From positions 2,542,001 through 2,606,000 of the forward strand of contig NC_060025.1 in NCBI RefSeq assembly GCF_021134715.1: a stretch of 64,000 nucleotides of DNA. The letters are read 5' to 3'. The notes below the pieces were generated by a model, which did not search any database, was not told where the DNA came from, and saw nothing but the letters and a program-made list of their open reading frames with translations. The stretch is from Daphnia pulex. Lineage: Eukaryota; Arthropoda; Branchiopoda; Diplostraca; Daphniidae. Shown one piece after another: positions 1 to 10,249 of the stretch (position 1 is the first letter of the stretch; every line of letters starts with the position of its first letter). The position numbers were made by a program, and so were the translations under genes.

Positions 1-1334
1 TGGTAAACTGATAATTTCAGTCTGATGTGTTCCCGTTTTTATACAAAATTGGGGAGTATATTCCGACTGATACGTTTAAATATGGCAATTTGCCAAAGTC
101 ATGCATTCAGCAAAAGTGATTGGTAGAGGTTGTGCAAATAATAAGTAGTCAAGGCAAAAGAAAATTTAAATGCACACCCCACCCATCTACTCATATCAAG
201 GGAAAAGTTAGATGAACATTTGACAACCGGTAACAGTTGAGTACCCAATTTGGATCATAACTTGATTTGAAAAGAAACCGTTGCTCAACTTGTAGAGGAA
301 TTTGGATTTGGTTAATGACCTACAAAACAGTCACACCTTTATTGACGTTCTTTTTTATCCTGGTTTAGAAATCCCTGCGGGAATTTCCCCTTTCTTTTTT
401 TTTTTTCATACCTTTTCATTATTCAGATCAATTGGGCGATTGTCGGTCGAAAACTGTACACCAAACTGGTTTAATCGATTGATGTAGATTTCGTACCCTA
501 CAACAGTTAGTTGTTCGTTGTTGATCACAGCCATCAGCACAGTCCAAGAATAATTGAATTTGTTGAACAAGAGAACTTATTGAAATAAGCAAGAAGAAAG
601 GTATTGTGTAGTCGTATCCGACTTTGGGTACACGCTCGTACCTCATGGAGTAAGCCTGGATATGAGTTTAGAAAGGGATTTGAGACGAGTAGATTGTGTT
701 ATTGTAGCGTTTATTGATAAAATCATATGAACTAAGGTGGAAATAATGCGTGGATATAGATGTCATTCCATCGATATGCTAGGAATCGATCCTGAAAACT
801 TCTTGGTGGGTTATAGACTTATGGCGGGCTTTAAAACTATTAGGTTTAAATAGGGAACTTTTTGACTTTTTGGTGGGCTTTAATGCATTGACAGAAATTT
901 AGCCTAGTTTCATAATACATATTTTATGAATTAAATGTATGTACTATCAAATATAAATTCTTATCCAATACTAACCTTATTATTTTATTAACATGCTCCA
1001 ACACAGTAACAATAGCTACGTATACAATGGCTATTCCTCCATCCTCATTCACATTCACAAGGACTTATTCCTCGTTTACTTCATATTCTCTGTGATTCTT
1101 TAATGGATGCATCCATACCAATACTGTTACTGATTCTTCGATAATTTGGCGGTCAGCTAAAGGAAGAAGCTCAAACTTGAGCAAATTAATTAAGTGGACG
1201 AATTATTGAACGAATTTCTTTTCTGGTTTGTTTTGGGTTTTTGCGTTGTGTTTTCCGCTTTTTCATTCATCTTTCGTATTTTTTTTCTTTCAAATTTGTT
1301 TCGCAAGGTGTCATAATGTTGCTTTTATTCTACT
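1..1334. other. intergenic, no gene seen
   Basis: AT-rich sequence with short open frames only. None has a signal peptide, a recognisable domain or paired splice sites that extend it. I looked on the minus strand for a second chitinase-like 5' exon, which the flanking repeat might predict, and did not find one. Confidence 0.5.
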
Positions 1335-1840
1335 CTTCAGTTTTGCAAAAACGATTTCTAGAATCCAGAAATTTTATAGCGCGTCCGAAGGTTTATAGCA
1401 GCTGAAGTTGATAGAATGTTAGACGGAAATAAAACCAAAAGTGAAATGGAATGGAGTGCATTGAACAGATGATAGATTGTATTGCTTGACACAGCTAGGC
1501 CTTTTTTTTATTGTTTCAACACTGCTACTTATATGATTTGCTATTTAAATTTTAACACTTTTATGTTTTCCTTCTTCCTAACAATGAAAGATGTTATGAG
1601 TTTCAATTTTACGAATCGATTATTCGTCGGATTGACACTTAACTTTTGTTTTTGTCCATTTTTAGGAGGATACTCTACCGTACTCTACTGTCGATAGGTA
1701 ATTCATCTACTATGTGTGATGAGTTATTCCTGCTTTCTGGCGTTCCCGTTTATACCACGTCTAAGTGAGCTGCCATCTTTAAAACAAAAAAGGTAGGGCA
1801 TTTTCCAAAATTAAATTTTTATTACATCGTTTGGTACTTA
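1335..1840. repeat. direct repeat copy 1 (~500 bp)
   Basis: This stretch aligns over most of its length with 3905-4402 in the same orientation. Shared blocks include TTTCTAGAATCCAGAAATTT, a TTGCTTGACA-CAGCTAGGCC block and GGAGGATACTCT. The copies differ by substitutions and by indels that are not multiples of three, so the repeat is not under coding constraint. The two copies bracket the chitinase-like gene. Confidence 0.75.
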
Positions 1841-2084
1841 CTACTCCATCGAAGCAAAGACGCTGCCTTAAATGAAAAGATCTTTTTAAAAAGCACTTTT
1901 GAGTTGTTTTATTGAAACTAGGTAACAATAAGAGACAAGTAAGAGAAACTGTTCTTAATAATAAAACATGTAACGAATCTGAATTGAGCTACTAACACCT
2001 TGAATATTGGATTCGGTATTATTTCTTATTTTATTTTACTTGTTCCGGGATTGGTTAGACATAAGTTACATCGTTACACCTAAT

Positions 2085-3465
2085 TTAATTGTCATAGCAT
2101 ACGCAGTCGCATGTGGTATTAAGACCGTTCAGGGTGTGGTAGATGGCCGTTGTAATGGGATTGACTCCAAGACCACAAATATCCTTAAAGTCGTCGTTGC
2201 TAATGTCCCAGAGGAAGGCTCCACCCAATCCTTTCGATAGAATGAATTGGGATTTGACAATTGCCATGGCAGGATCGTCGTAACCAACCCACGTCTTTGG
2301 ATCAGTTGGAGACACGGCGTAGGGACCGATCCTTTGAAAGGGATCTGGGAATACCTCCCAACCCTTTTTGCGAACAGAGGAGCAAATTTCAAAGAAAGCC
2401 ATTTTTGCTTCGCTCGGTCCAGCTTTCTCAGCTGTTGCTGGCGGGATAAAGCTATCCGACGACAGCGATCGCGGTAGGGTCCAACTGAGTCCAAAAAGCG
2501 GTATACCCAGATTGATTTTGGACGCTAACAAACCTAAATTAGTCCAATAGGTTACGGCAAAATTGGCGTTTAGATTGTTAGTCTCCCACGGACGTTTCAG
2601 AAGGGGAGAATGATGATCGGCTACTGTCGGTTCCCATGAACCGTGTAAGTGAAATGCTCTCAGGTTAGTAAAATTTACATTTTCATTCAAACTTGACACG
2701 TCATAGTCTAAAAAAAAAATAATTTTATTAATTCATGATGTCTAATTTGTTTTTATTCTTTTTAAATATTTGAGGTACCTCCGCCGATGGATGACGAATA
2801 ATCCGACGGAGCTGCCGGAAGAGCTAGACTCAGTAGATATCCTTTTGGACTGAAAGCGGTACTCAGTGCGACGAGCAAACGGGCGAAGCTCGTCTTGACG
2901 ACTGCATTAGGTATATAATCATAATCTAAATCCAAGCCATCGAAATGATGAAGTTGGAGGAAATCCACGACTGAGCTGACGAATGTGTCGATGTTGGAGT
3001 CGTTTGCAATCAGCGCAGCGTACTTTTTAGAGCCGTCGTTAGCGTCCGTCCAACCTCCTAGTGAAATCATCACCTTCAGTTGAGGGTTTTGGGTTTTCAG
3101 GGCTACAGATTTGCTGTAGCCTTGGTTGTCGATGTCGACTAGCTGATCTTTGATTGCAATCTTGAAGGTTGATTTATCGAGAAGAGCGAATGAATACAAC
3201 ACATGGGTGCACATTGTCGGATCGATGTTATCAACGGTGTATTGCGCAGCCCCGCCAGATTCTAAAAGTCGAGCATTGGTAATTTGTTTTAAATGCATTT
3301 TTGATTTGAACATTTTGTCTTTTATAGTTTTATACTTGTGCGATAAAATGCCCAGTTGGGAAACGAGCAAACAATTCGTTTGCCTGGTTCGCCATGGAGT
3401 ATAATAGGGAGTGACGAAAGTTGAAGCAGTGTTACTATTTTGATTAATTTAATCAACAGATTCAT
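2085..3465 (-). CDS. GH18 chitinase-like protein, probable pseudoenzyme
   Basis: Exons 3465-3336, 3261-2779 and 2707-2085 join in frame to 411 residues. Residues 1-24 form a signal peptide. The GH18 beta-1 segment follows (VCSFPNWAFYR), then TVDNID and CTHVLYSF, the strand-3 motif SLGGW near residues 110-114, and a late GAFLWDISNDDF strand. GH18 enzymes cleave beta-1,4-GlcNAc polymers using the glutamate of DxxDxDxE. Here that motif reads FDGLDLDYDY, so Asp158 stands where Glu belongs, and the usual MxYD strand reads RAFH. This suggests a binding or signalling protein like the IDGF/chitinase-like group, but loss of activity is inferred. No chitin-binding domain follows the catalytic domain. 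The ATG at 3465 was chosen because it begins the signal peptide. The family call is firm. Confidence 0.85.
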
Positions 3466-3904
3466 GTTCTGTTCTCCTGCAATCGGTGGTTGGGAGAATG
3501 TCCTGAAAGTGAGATTTTCCCGTTTCTTTAACAACACAATTAATGTACGTATTAGAGATTGAAACCCCCTACCTTCTAGATTTTAAATTTGACGGACAGC
3601 CGAAGTACGAGCGCACTAATGGACGGATCTTTTACTGTTCACTAAAATTGTTGCGTCCTATTGTTACTTTGGCTTTAGGGATTTCCTGTATTTAGATTCC
3701 TTTCCGTTCTCTCTTTGTTTTTTTAAGAATTTCCCAATAATTGCGCTTGGGTATCCACACCACAGTCACCACATCCCGACTGCTTTTCCCCTTAGTGATC
3801 TCTTATCAAGTTGAAACAAATTTGTCAGTCAAGGTCCAACAACATTATCCAAACTGCTAGTAGCATGTGACATTGGATGCTAATTTATGCAAACATTTCA
3901 ATAG
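3466..3904. other. upstream region of the GH18-like gene
   Basis: No coding signal seen. It lies between the chitinase-like start codon and repeat copy 2 and should hold the minus-strand promoter and 5' UTR. I see no unambiguous TATA box or initiator. Confidence 0.35.
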
Positions 3905-4402
3905 AAGTTTCGTGCAAAAAAGGTTTCTAGAATCCAGAAATTTTATAGCACTTTCGAAGGTTTATACGGGTTTATAGCAGTTTAGATAGAATGTTTGACG
4001 AAAATAAAACCGAGTGGAGTGCGCCGAATTGACGAAAGGTTGTGCTCGGGGTATTGCTTGACAGCTAGGCCTTTTTATTGTTTCAACACTACTATTTATG
4101 AGCATTGACATATGTCACAGTTGTATTCTTTCCTTCTTTTAACAGATGTTATGTTCGGTTATGTTATGAGTTTCATTTTTTTTTTATCGGTAACTCATCA
4201 AAGTGACACTTGACTTTTCTTGTTGTCCACTTTTATTAGGAGGATACTCTTCTGTCGATGATTCATCTTATCGACTATTATGTGTGATGAATTATTCCCA
4301 CTTCTTTGGCGTTATCGGTTCTACCACGACTAGAGGAGCCACAATTTTTTAAAACAAGGTAGGGCTTTTCAAAAATCAATTTTAATTACGTCATTCTTGG
4401 TA
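3905..4402. repeat. direct repeat copy 2 (~500 bp)
   Basis: Diverged direct copy of 1335-1840. It sits about 440 bp upstream of the chitinase-like start codon, while copy 1 sits just past the gene's 3' end. This is the arrangement expected if a unit of gene plus spacer was once tandemly duplicated. Confidence 0.75.
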
Positions 4403-4787
4403 TAAAAAAAACGTTATCTAAGTAAGTTAAGTTTTTCAAACTCATGACCGCTCGCGTAAATACTGATCCGTATCAGCCAATTCCGTGTTAATCGATCTAA
4501 ACTACGTGTGATGTAAACGCTGCCCGAAATACGGGCTCAACATTTTTTGAATTTCAAAAACTTTCCTGACGGCGGTCAATATAGGAATAGAACTAAGAAT
4601 GGTCGGAAGTCAGCAGTTCCGTATCCACTTGATTTTTAAATAGCAAGCCAGTTAGCGCGGTAGTGTTAGCAATGCGAATTGTAGTTTTTATTTTAAATTC
4701 ATTCCAGTGATACAAATTTTGATGATCACAATTAGTTCTGTTCTGTAAGTGAAAATACGTTAGCACTGGTCATTTGAAATTTGAATC
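4403..4787. other. intergenic, nothing recognised
   Basis: AT-rich spacer between direct repeat copy 2 and the first exon-like segment of the relict plus-strand locus. No gene, RNA or repeat recognised. Confidence 0.35.
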
Positions 4788-5154
4788 ATGGATAAGCAAT
4801 CGAACAGTCGTCAAACAAGGGATCCTTTGTTGTTTAATGTGAGTTGTGGGGACTTGTGGCATGTATTTTGAATTTAAGTTTGATATTTTCATGTCCATGA
4901 TTTAACAAAAAATTAGGTGGAATGCTTTTCCACTCTGCAGATGACGTTGAATGACTTGCCCAGGTACGCCCAGGTATAGCACCAAATACGCAAAAATTAC
5001 TTGCCGTCGGTCAGAACGCTGAGTCCGCGGCATGCATTTAAAAAGTTGGGATACGGATATCAACTTGAATCGAGCTACAAGTTATACTGCTAGTGATTTT
5101 GCAGGAAACCTTCATCATTCTGACTTATTTAAATGTAATTTGGGGTCGTATATC

Positions 5155-5226
5155 GGCTCGATGGTCTAGGGGTATGATTCTCGCTTAGGGTGCGAGAGGT
5201 CCCGGGTTCAAATCCCGGTCGAGCCC
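5155..5226 (+). tRNA. tRNA-Pro (AGG)
   Basis: A 72-nt cloverleaf. The acceptor GGCTCGA pairs with TCGAGCC at the 3' end. A-box TGGTCTAGGGGTA and B-box GGTTCAAATCC are both present. The anticodon stem TCTCGC/GCGAGA encloses the loop TTAGGGT, giving anticodon AGG (read as IGG). No intron. It lies in the long intron of the relict gene, on the same strand. Confidence 0.95.
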
Positions 5227-5560
5227 TGACGTTCATTTTGATTTTGTTGATAAGGAACACCTATCCATATTCTTGAACGTTGTTTGTGTAATATCTGGTA
5301 GCTAATTTCATCCCAAAACTTAATACTATGATGCAATAGTATTGTCGTATATAAGCACCTGGCATTCAGCAAATTTTCATTTCGATTAAGAAATGAAAGG
5401 GGATGGAGGTTTTTACAGATAGCAGAATCTTAAAGTTGTCACTTATTTATTAGCACATGAAAGATAATTATTTGAAGATGGCAGCATCTTTGATTTTAAC
5501 TTAACAATCACTATGTTTGTTAATACTAATAACTTTTAACTAAGAACTTTTAGTTATATC

Positions 5561-5632
5561 GGCTCAATGGTCTAGGGGTATGATTCTCGCTTTGGGTGCG
5601 AGAGGTCCCGGGTTCAACTCCCGGTTGAGCCC
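5561..5632 (+). tRNA. tRNA-Pro (TGG)
   Basis: A 72-nt cloverleaf nearly identical to the copy 334 bp upstream. The acceptor GGCTCAA pairs with TTGAGCC, the B-box is GGTTCAACTCC, and the loop TTTGGGT gives anticodon TGG. The acceptor differences are compensatory: the pair at the fifth or sixth position changed on both sides. TATATC precedes both genes and a T-rich run follows this one. Confidence 0.95.
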
Positions 5633-6359
5633 TGTTTGTTAATTTTTTTATTTGTTCCTATTACAGATTCGCTCGAGAATTGACTTGTTGATCAGCGACG
5701 ACTGGAATGAAGAAGTCGTGCTGTGTTTCTCGGTGTTTCTTTCAGTTAAAGCAAGATTTGCTTAGAAAGGCGAAAACGTTCATGAATAATTTTACGACAA
5801 GAAGCTGCAAAATGATACTACGACACACTTTGACGTGAGTATTTGAAATTCCAGTGAACCAGTTAGTTCACCAGCAATAGTTTCTAGTTCTGGCAAAAAG
5901 CCAGAAAACAATGTAAGAAGAAACATCATCAGCAATTTATCATTTCAGGATACCACAACAGGTATGGTTTAAGTCAATGCAACCACAGACTACAACTAAC
6001 TACACATGTTATTGAAATAGATCTGTGCATCACACAGGGTAATCAAGAGTTTGCAGTTAGCCTACTCAGTACTCTTCTTTCTAAAGACGAAATGAAATCC
6101 TTGAAGATGTCTTGGGGCTGTTGTCACCCCTTTGTCCAACACCCAACAGCGTCCTGAAAGGACTGCTACTTTGCATCACCACAATTGAAAACATTCCAGC
6201 CACAGAGTTCCAGCACAGCATATTCTTTGCAGATGTGAGCTAACTACATTTGATATAAATTCACAGACTGTACAGATTGTAGATAATGTAGAAGAACTGG
6301 AAAAGAAATTGGTGGCTCTAGTACTGCTACTCATTCACCTTAGAGGACTTAGGGATTAA

Positions 6360-6513
6360 TAATTCTGTAATTTTTCCACAATTAGGTTATCATTTGCTAA
6401 ATTGATTTTAAAGTAGTTTTGAAAAAAAAAAATTTCCTTCCGTTCCGTCCAGTCTTTCGGGTGCCTAAGGAATATGTTGGATATCACTAGGCGGCTAAAA
6501 TTATGTCTGCTAG
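6360..6513. other. short spacer between the two relict loci
   Basis: AT-rich, with a run of A near 6423. No coding signal seen. Confidence 0.3.
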
Positions 6514-7770
6514 ATGGCGCGAGTGTCTTCGTTACTCAAGACATGCCTGGACCACTCTCAAGACGAAATTCCGCCATTTCTTAAAACACTGATTGGAAAC
6601 CATGTTGAAAACGTATCGTTGGATTGGAATTGGATAATACGGCGTACTTTTCTGTTTTGAAATTTTTATTCGTAAAAATGGTAATTGCTCTTCAGATTCT
6701 TGGATGTGACTGTTAATTATTTGTGTGTGAATTAAGGTATTTATCTGGTAACAGCCTATAATTTCTACATGGCAATTTCTTCTGATCATGTGGCCTGAGC
6801 AGCACTTTTTGTCAAAATGTCCTCTTTTTCCGGTACCAGCTCCACGTTTGCCAGAAACACTTCAGAACAACTCGGGTAAATATAATGTTCAACTTTCTAA
6901 CTGTGAGACTACAGATTTAGTTAGTGCCTATCTCTTCAACCTATTTCAGTTGTGGAAATTGAACCTTGGAAAAGCTTGCCAACTGTACATTCCTTTGCAA
7001 CATTTATTCTCAAGGATTTTGTAGTTTGACTTAACTTCGATCATTTTTGTTTTGTTGTTTGGGATATTGTTGCTTCATGAGTTTTCTTTTTTTTTTTGAA
7101 TAGGAATAACATGCTGGTGGAGTTGAGCTTTCCGTTGCTGCCCAATGGATTTGAAGCAGCCATCTCATAAAGGGTGTTCCTCTTGCTACCTGTACTGTTG
7201 TGTGTTTCATCACATGAAGAGAAACACTTAGCTACAATTGAAGTAATTATTTCAATTAACTTTCTAATGGTATGGCTCATTGGAAAAGCGTGCCAAGTGC
7301 CAACCGTAGATTCCTTTGGAACATTTATAATGATAATTCTTAAGAGATTGCATAGTTTAGCTATACTTGTATAATTTTTGTTATAAAGCTAGTTGAAGTC
7401 TTAGCTTCACTTTCTTCTTGGTTCCAGTCTAATTCACACATGGATTTTTTCAACCAGTCTGTTGAAATTGACATGTACAATTTCCTTAATGGTAAACTTA
7501 TGATTTGGGTTAACTCTTGTAAATAACATTAAGTGACATTTATTCGTCTTTTCATTGACAGCATTTCCACTTATGCTGAAGATTAATTCATTTCATTTTT
7601 GGTTATAGGTTTAGCGTTTATGTTCGCGTAGTTGCTGTCCGATGTGGCACGTTGTTGCAGCCTACGCTGGTGAAAGATCTTTCTACATCAAGTTCAATTG
7701 GCCGTTCCTTGGTGCTGGTGTCGTGTTACCGAAGTTGCATCATTATTTTTGTTAAATTGTCATCGTGACA
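6514..7770 (+). pseudogene. string of coding-like exons, unrecognised, probably a relict
   Basis: Several segments read like exons. An ATG at 6514 opens MARVSSLLKTCLDHSQDE and the frame shifts near 6620 into LELDNTAYFSVLKFLF. An exon after the acceptor near 6950 reads VVEIEPWKSLPTVHSFATF. Another after the acceptor near 7453 reads SNSHMDFFNQSVEIDMYNFL. The segment after the acceptor near 7609 is open to about 7770 in more than one frame (for example RCGTLLQPTLVKDL). No single set of splice choices gave me one open frame. Part of the 6966-7017 exon recurs, altered, at 7281-7343. I do not recognise the family. It may belong with the 4788-6359 locus. Confidence 0.3.
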
Positions 7771-8164
7771 TGCAGTTTACCGTTTATAAGTTCAGAAGCA
7801 TAAAAAACAAATATGGGATGTTTATCAACAAATAATAAACATGTTTCCGGGATTGGGAAAGGAAAGTGGAGGATGTTGGAGGGGGGAGGATATTTAAAGT
7901 TTGGATAAAAATTCAGTTAATCTATAACCCTACAAATGTATCCCTACCAATCAAACTCCACAAACATAAACCTTCCAATCCTTTAAACCCCGAAAACATA
8001 CACCTACCAACCCTTAAATTTATACCCTTACCCTATAAACCAATGTTGTTAGACCATGTAATAAATAAAAAATAAATATATTATATGAACCTATTTTATT
8101 TTGTTTTTAAAAGGTTAAAAAAATTCAATAAACAGAGCGTCCGGTTCAAGACGGTATTTCTTCT
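7771..8164. other. intergenic, AT-rich
   Basis: No gene seen. It contains a C-rich ATACCC/ACCTACCAA-like stretch around 7930-8040 and leads into the inverted repeat. Confidence 0.35.
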
Positions 8165-8606
8165 GTACGAGTTAAACGCAACCCGCCACCACCGCTGCGG
8201 CAATGAGACAAAAAGCGATGGTTTAGTTTTGCGGAAATCTGCGTCAGTCGAGTTACAAATTTTTCTAACTCAACATTTTCTATCGAATTTTGCATCTAGT
8301 CTATTAGTGCAAATAGCGATCCTATGTTTTGGTAGTTAAGATGATGGTTGTTTAAAAAACAAACAATGGTGAGTTTTTTTTTTGCTACTCAGAACACCCT
8401 ATTGTTTGTTTTTTAAACAACCATTTTATTAAATACAATACACATGGAATCGCGATTTGCACTAACAAAGACTAGATGCAAAATTCTACGCGAGTTGTTG
8501 AATTAGAAAATTTTTTAACATGACTGACGGAGATTTCAGCAAAAAATAAACCATGGCTTTTTGTTTCATTGGGTAGTGGGTTGCTTTGTTTAAACTCGCA
8601 CATGCT
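8165..8606. repeat. long inverted repeat (~200 bp arms, 33 bp loop)
   Basis: The left arm, about 8165-8367, is the reverse complement of about 8401-8606. The inner 24 bp (8344-8367 and 8401-8424) are perfect and centre on TTTAAAAAAC/GTTTTTTAAA. The outer parts match with scattered mismatches, for example GAATTTTGCATCTAGTCT on both arms. The spacer is 8368-8400. A transcript would fold into one long hairpin. I see no transposase and no clear target-site duplication. Confidence 0.85.
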
Positions 8607-8616
8607 GTTATAGGAT

Positions 8617-8760
8617 TTGTCTACGGCCCCCAGAGATAGTATCTGGACCGAGAAGAAGAGAGAAGTACGAGGCAAGTTTTTCCGGGGAGATGTAGTCATA
8701 CTTGGCTTCCGGGTTAGACTCATGACCCTCCAAAAGTTTTCATCGGATCATGCGCCTTCC
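8617..8760 (+). pseudogene. possible snRNP SmD2-like fragment
   Basis: A plus-strand open stretch reads SIWTEKKREV followed by GKFFRGDVVIL. This resembles, from memory, the end of SmD2 (a WTE block, then an FLRGDSVI strand) with the middle missing. No start, intron or second Sm motif is visible. It abuts the right arm of the inverted repeat. The resemblance rests on about 20 residues and could be chance. Confidence 0.25.
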
Positions 8761-8924
8761 AAGTCCCCGTTCGACCAGAGCCCTCCCCTCCTCCTGGTTA
8801 TCACAGCGGGTGAGTGACCACCGGCGGGCGTTGGTTAATGGTTAGATAGGGAAACGGGGCCACAGAAAAGAAGGGAGCCCAGAAATGCACTTGTAATTTA
8901 ATCTAACTACACAATTTATCAGTC

Positions 8925-9190
8925 TTGGATTACAGCATTCTGTCGTCGGTTTTCAGTTTCACCAATGGAGTCCATGACCAGTAGCGAAGGATTACCCTGT
9001 AAGCAGAATTAACATTGATTTGGATAACAATAATTTTCAATAAGATTGTAGCGACAAAAAGGAATACCTCAAATCAAGAGGGACTCTGTAAGGAGCTAAA
9101 TAGGGAGATTCAAGGGTAGCAGCCATTGAGTTAGCAAACAAGGGATCTTGTTGACTTTCTTGAAAGGACATTACTTATCATAAAGTCCGG
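8925..9190 (-). pseudogene. small two-exon locus, copy 1
   Basis: This resembles the locus at 10270-10552. An exon-like piece around 9150-9075 ends in a GAG/GT donor. A second begins after a CAG near 9000, matches GGTAATCC...GAAACTGA and continues to about 8935. Relative to the other copy the first exon has lost four bases, so the two copies cannot both keep one frame. I do not recognise the product. Confidence 0.3.
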
Positions 9191-9239
9191 CATGCAAATT
9201 TAGGAACCTGTAGGTTAGAACCTGGAAATGAAAAAAAAA

Positions 9240-10240
9240 AAACTTAAATAAATAAAATAATAATTAAACAGTTTTAAGTATATACACTCGAAATCATCGT
9301 ACATAAGATAGACGTAAGTGCAGATCAATACTTTGAATACTCACAAAACTTGAGCAGCACACTTTAATTAGCTTTAACATCGACTTACACGTTAAGAAAT
9401 GTACACAGAACAAAGCTCACTTGCTAGATCAATGCAAAGTTTCCGGAAATGGACCGAAAGTAAGCGATAGCTACCCAACTACTGAGCTGTCTTCAAACCA
9501 ACCCAGATATTCGTGAGCTCCGTAAGATTTGGGCTTGATTCGATGTGATTCAAACGAAATCCAAAATTTGATCGAAATCGATAGCTAGCTGCGATTTTGG
9601 CACATTTTCCAATATTTTGTACTTAACCATGAAATCGACCCCAAATTCGACGAGGATCACGAGTATCTGGTCGTTTTGTGTGTCACATAATACTTGCTGT
9701 ACTATTAGCTGATTTAGTAACCGGAAGTAGATAAGGACGCAAATTATCAAAAATCTAACAAGTGAGCTTTGTTGTTAGATCACTTACGGTCTAATATCAC
9801 CCAAATAATCTTACAGTAACTCCCATAACTGTCTTTAGAAATGTGCAAAATAAAAGTAACTGAAGCTGGTGCTTCTGACAGCAGAAAAACGATCTATGGC
9901 CATGCGTGTGTTATCTAGCGTCAACAACAAGAAATGTCTAAAACAAAAACGTCCCTGCTCAAGCTCATTGACACTCAACTAAATTTAAATAGCAAACAAT
10001 AAAAAAAAAAGGCAAAAACAGCTCAACACTCACATCATCGTCGTCCTCAAGATACCGCCATCACAGATCACAAACAGATCTAGACGATTTAAGGATCAAA
10101 CCCCGTGCTTTGTTGAGAGACGACAGGAAGGGTAGTAGGTGTCAGCGAGGGGTGAGTGGACAAGCCGCCGGTTGGGTAGTTGAATTACGCTGGAGCAGGC
10201 ACAACCATGCCTCGAAGCGACGGAAGGATGGCACGCATGT
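9240..10240. other. intergenic with a short imperfect inverted repeat
   Basis: No gene seen. An inverted pair of about 22 bp, ACAAAGCTCACTTG near 9411-9434 and its complement near 9751-9773, brackets about 315 bp. This may be a decayed mobile element. I see no transposase. Confidence 0.35.
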
Positions 10241-10249
10241 GAGCTTTAT

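Larger units (their letters stand above)
4788..6359 (+). pseudogene. decayed multi-exon gene, family unrecognised
   Basis: Exon-like segments with matching splice sites are 4788-4838 (MDKQSNSRQ start), 4917-4973, 5667-5834, 5855-5961, 6021-6234 and 6267-6359. They would encode roughly 220 residues of mostly helical sequence, for example ILEDVLGLLSPL and VEELEKKLVALVLLL. The frame is broken by about +1 base near 5755 and -1 base near 6093. The gaps at 5835-5854 (20 bp) and 6235-6266 (32 bp) are too short for normal introns, although both have GT-AG ends. Allowing for the two single-base changes, the phases fit. This looks like an unprocessed relict, because introns remain. Two tRNA-Pro genes sit in its 693 bp intron. 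A real gene spoiled by sequence errors is possible but less likely, since the neighbours are intact. Confidence 0.5.

Noticed and set aside
1482-1697. Open frame inside direct repeat copy 1
   Set aside because: The matching repeat at 3905-4402 has indels that destroy this frame, so it is not conserved as coding.
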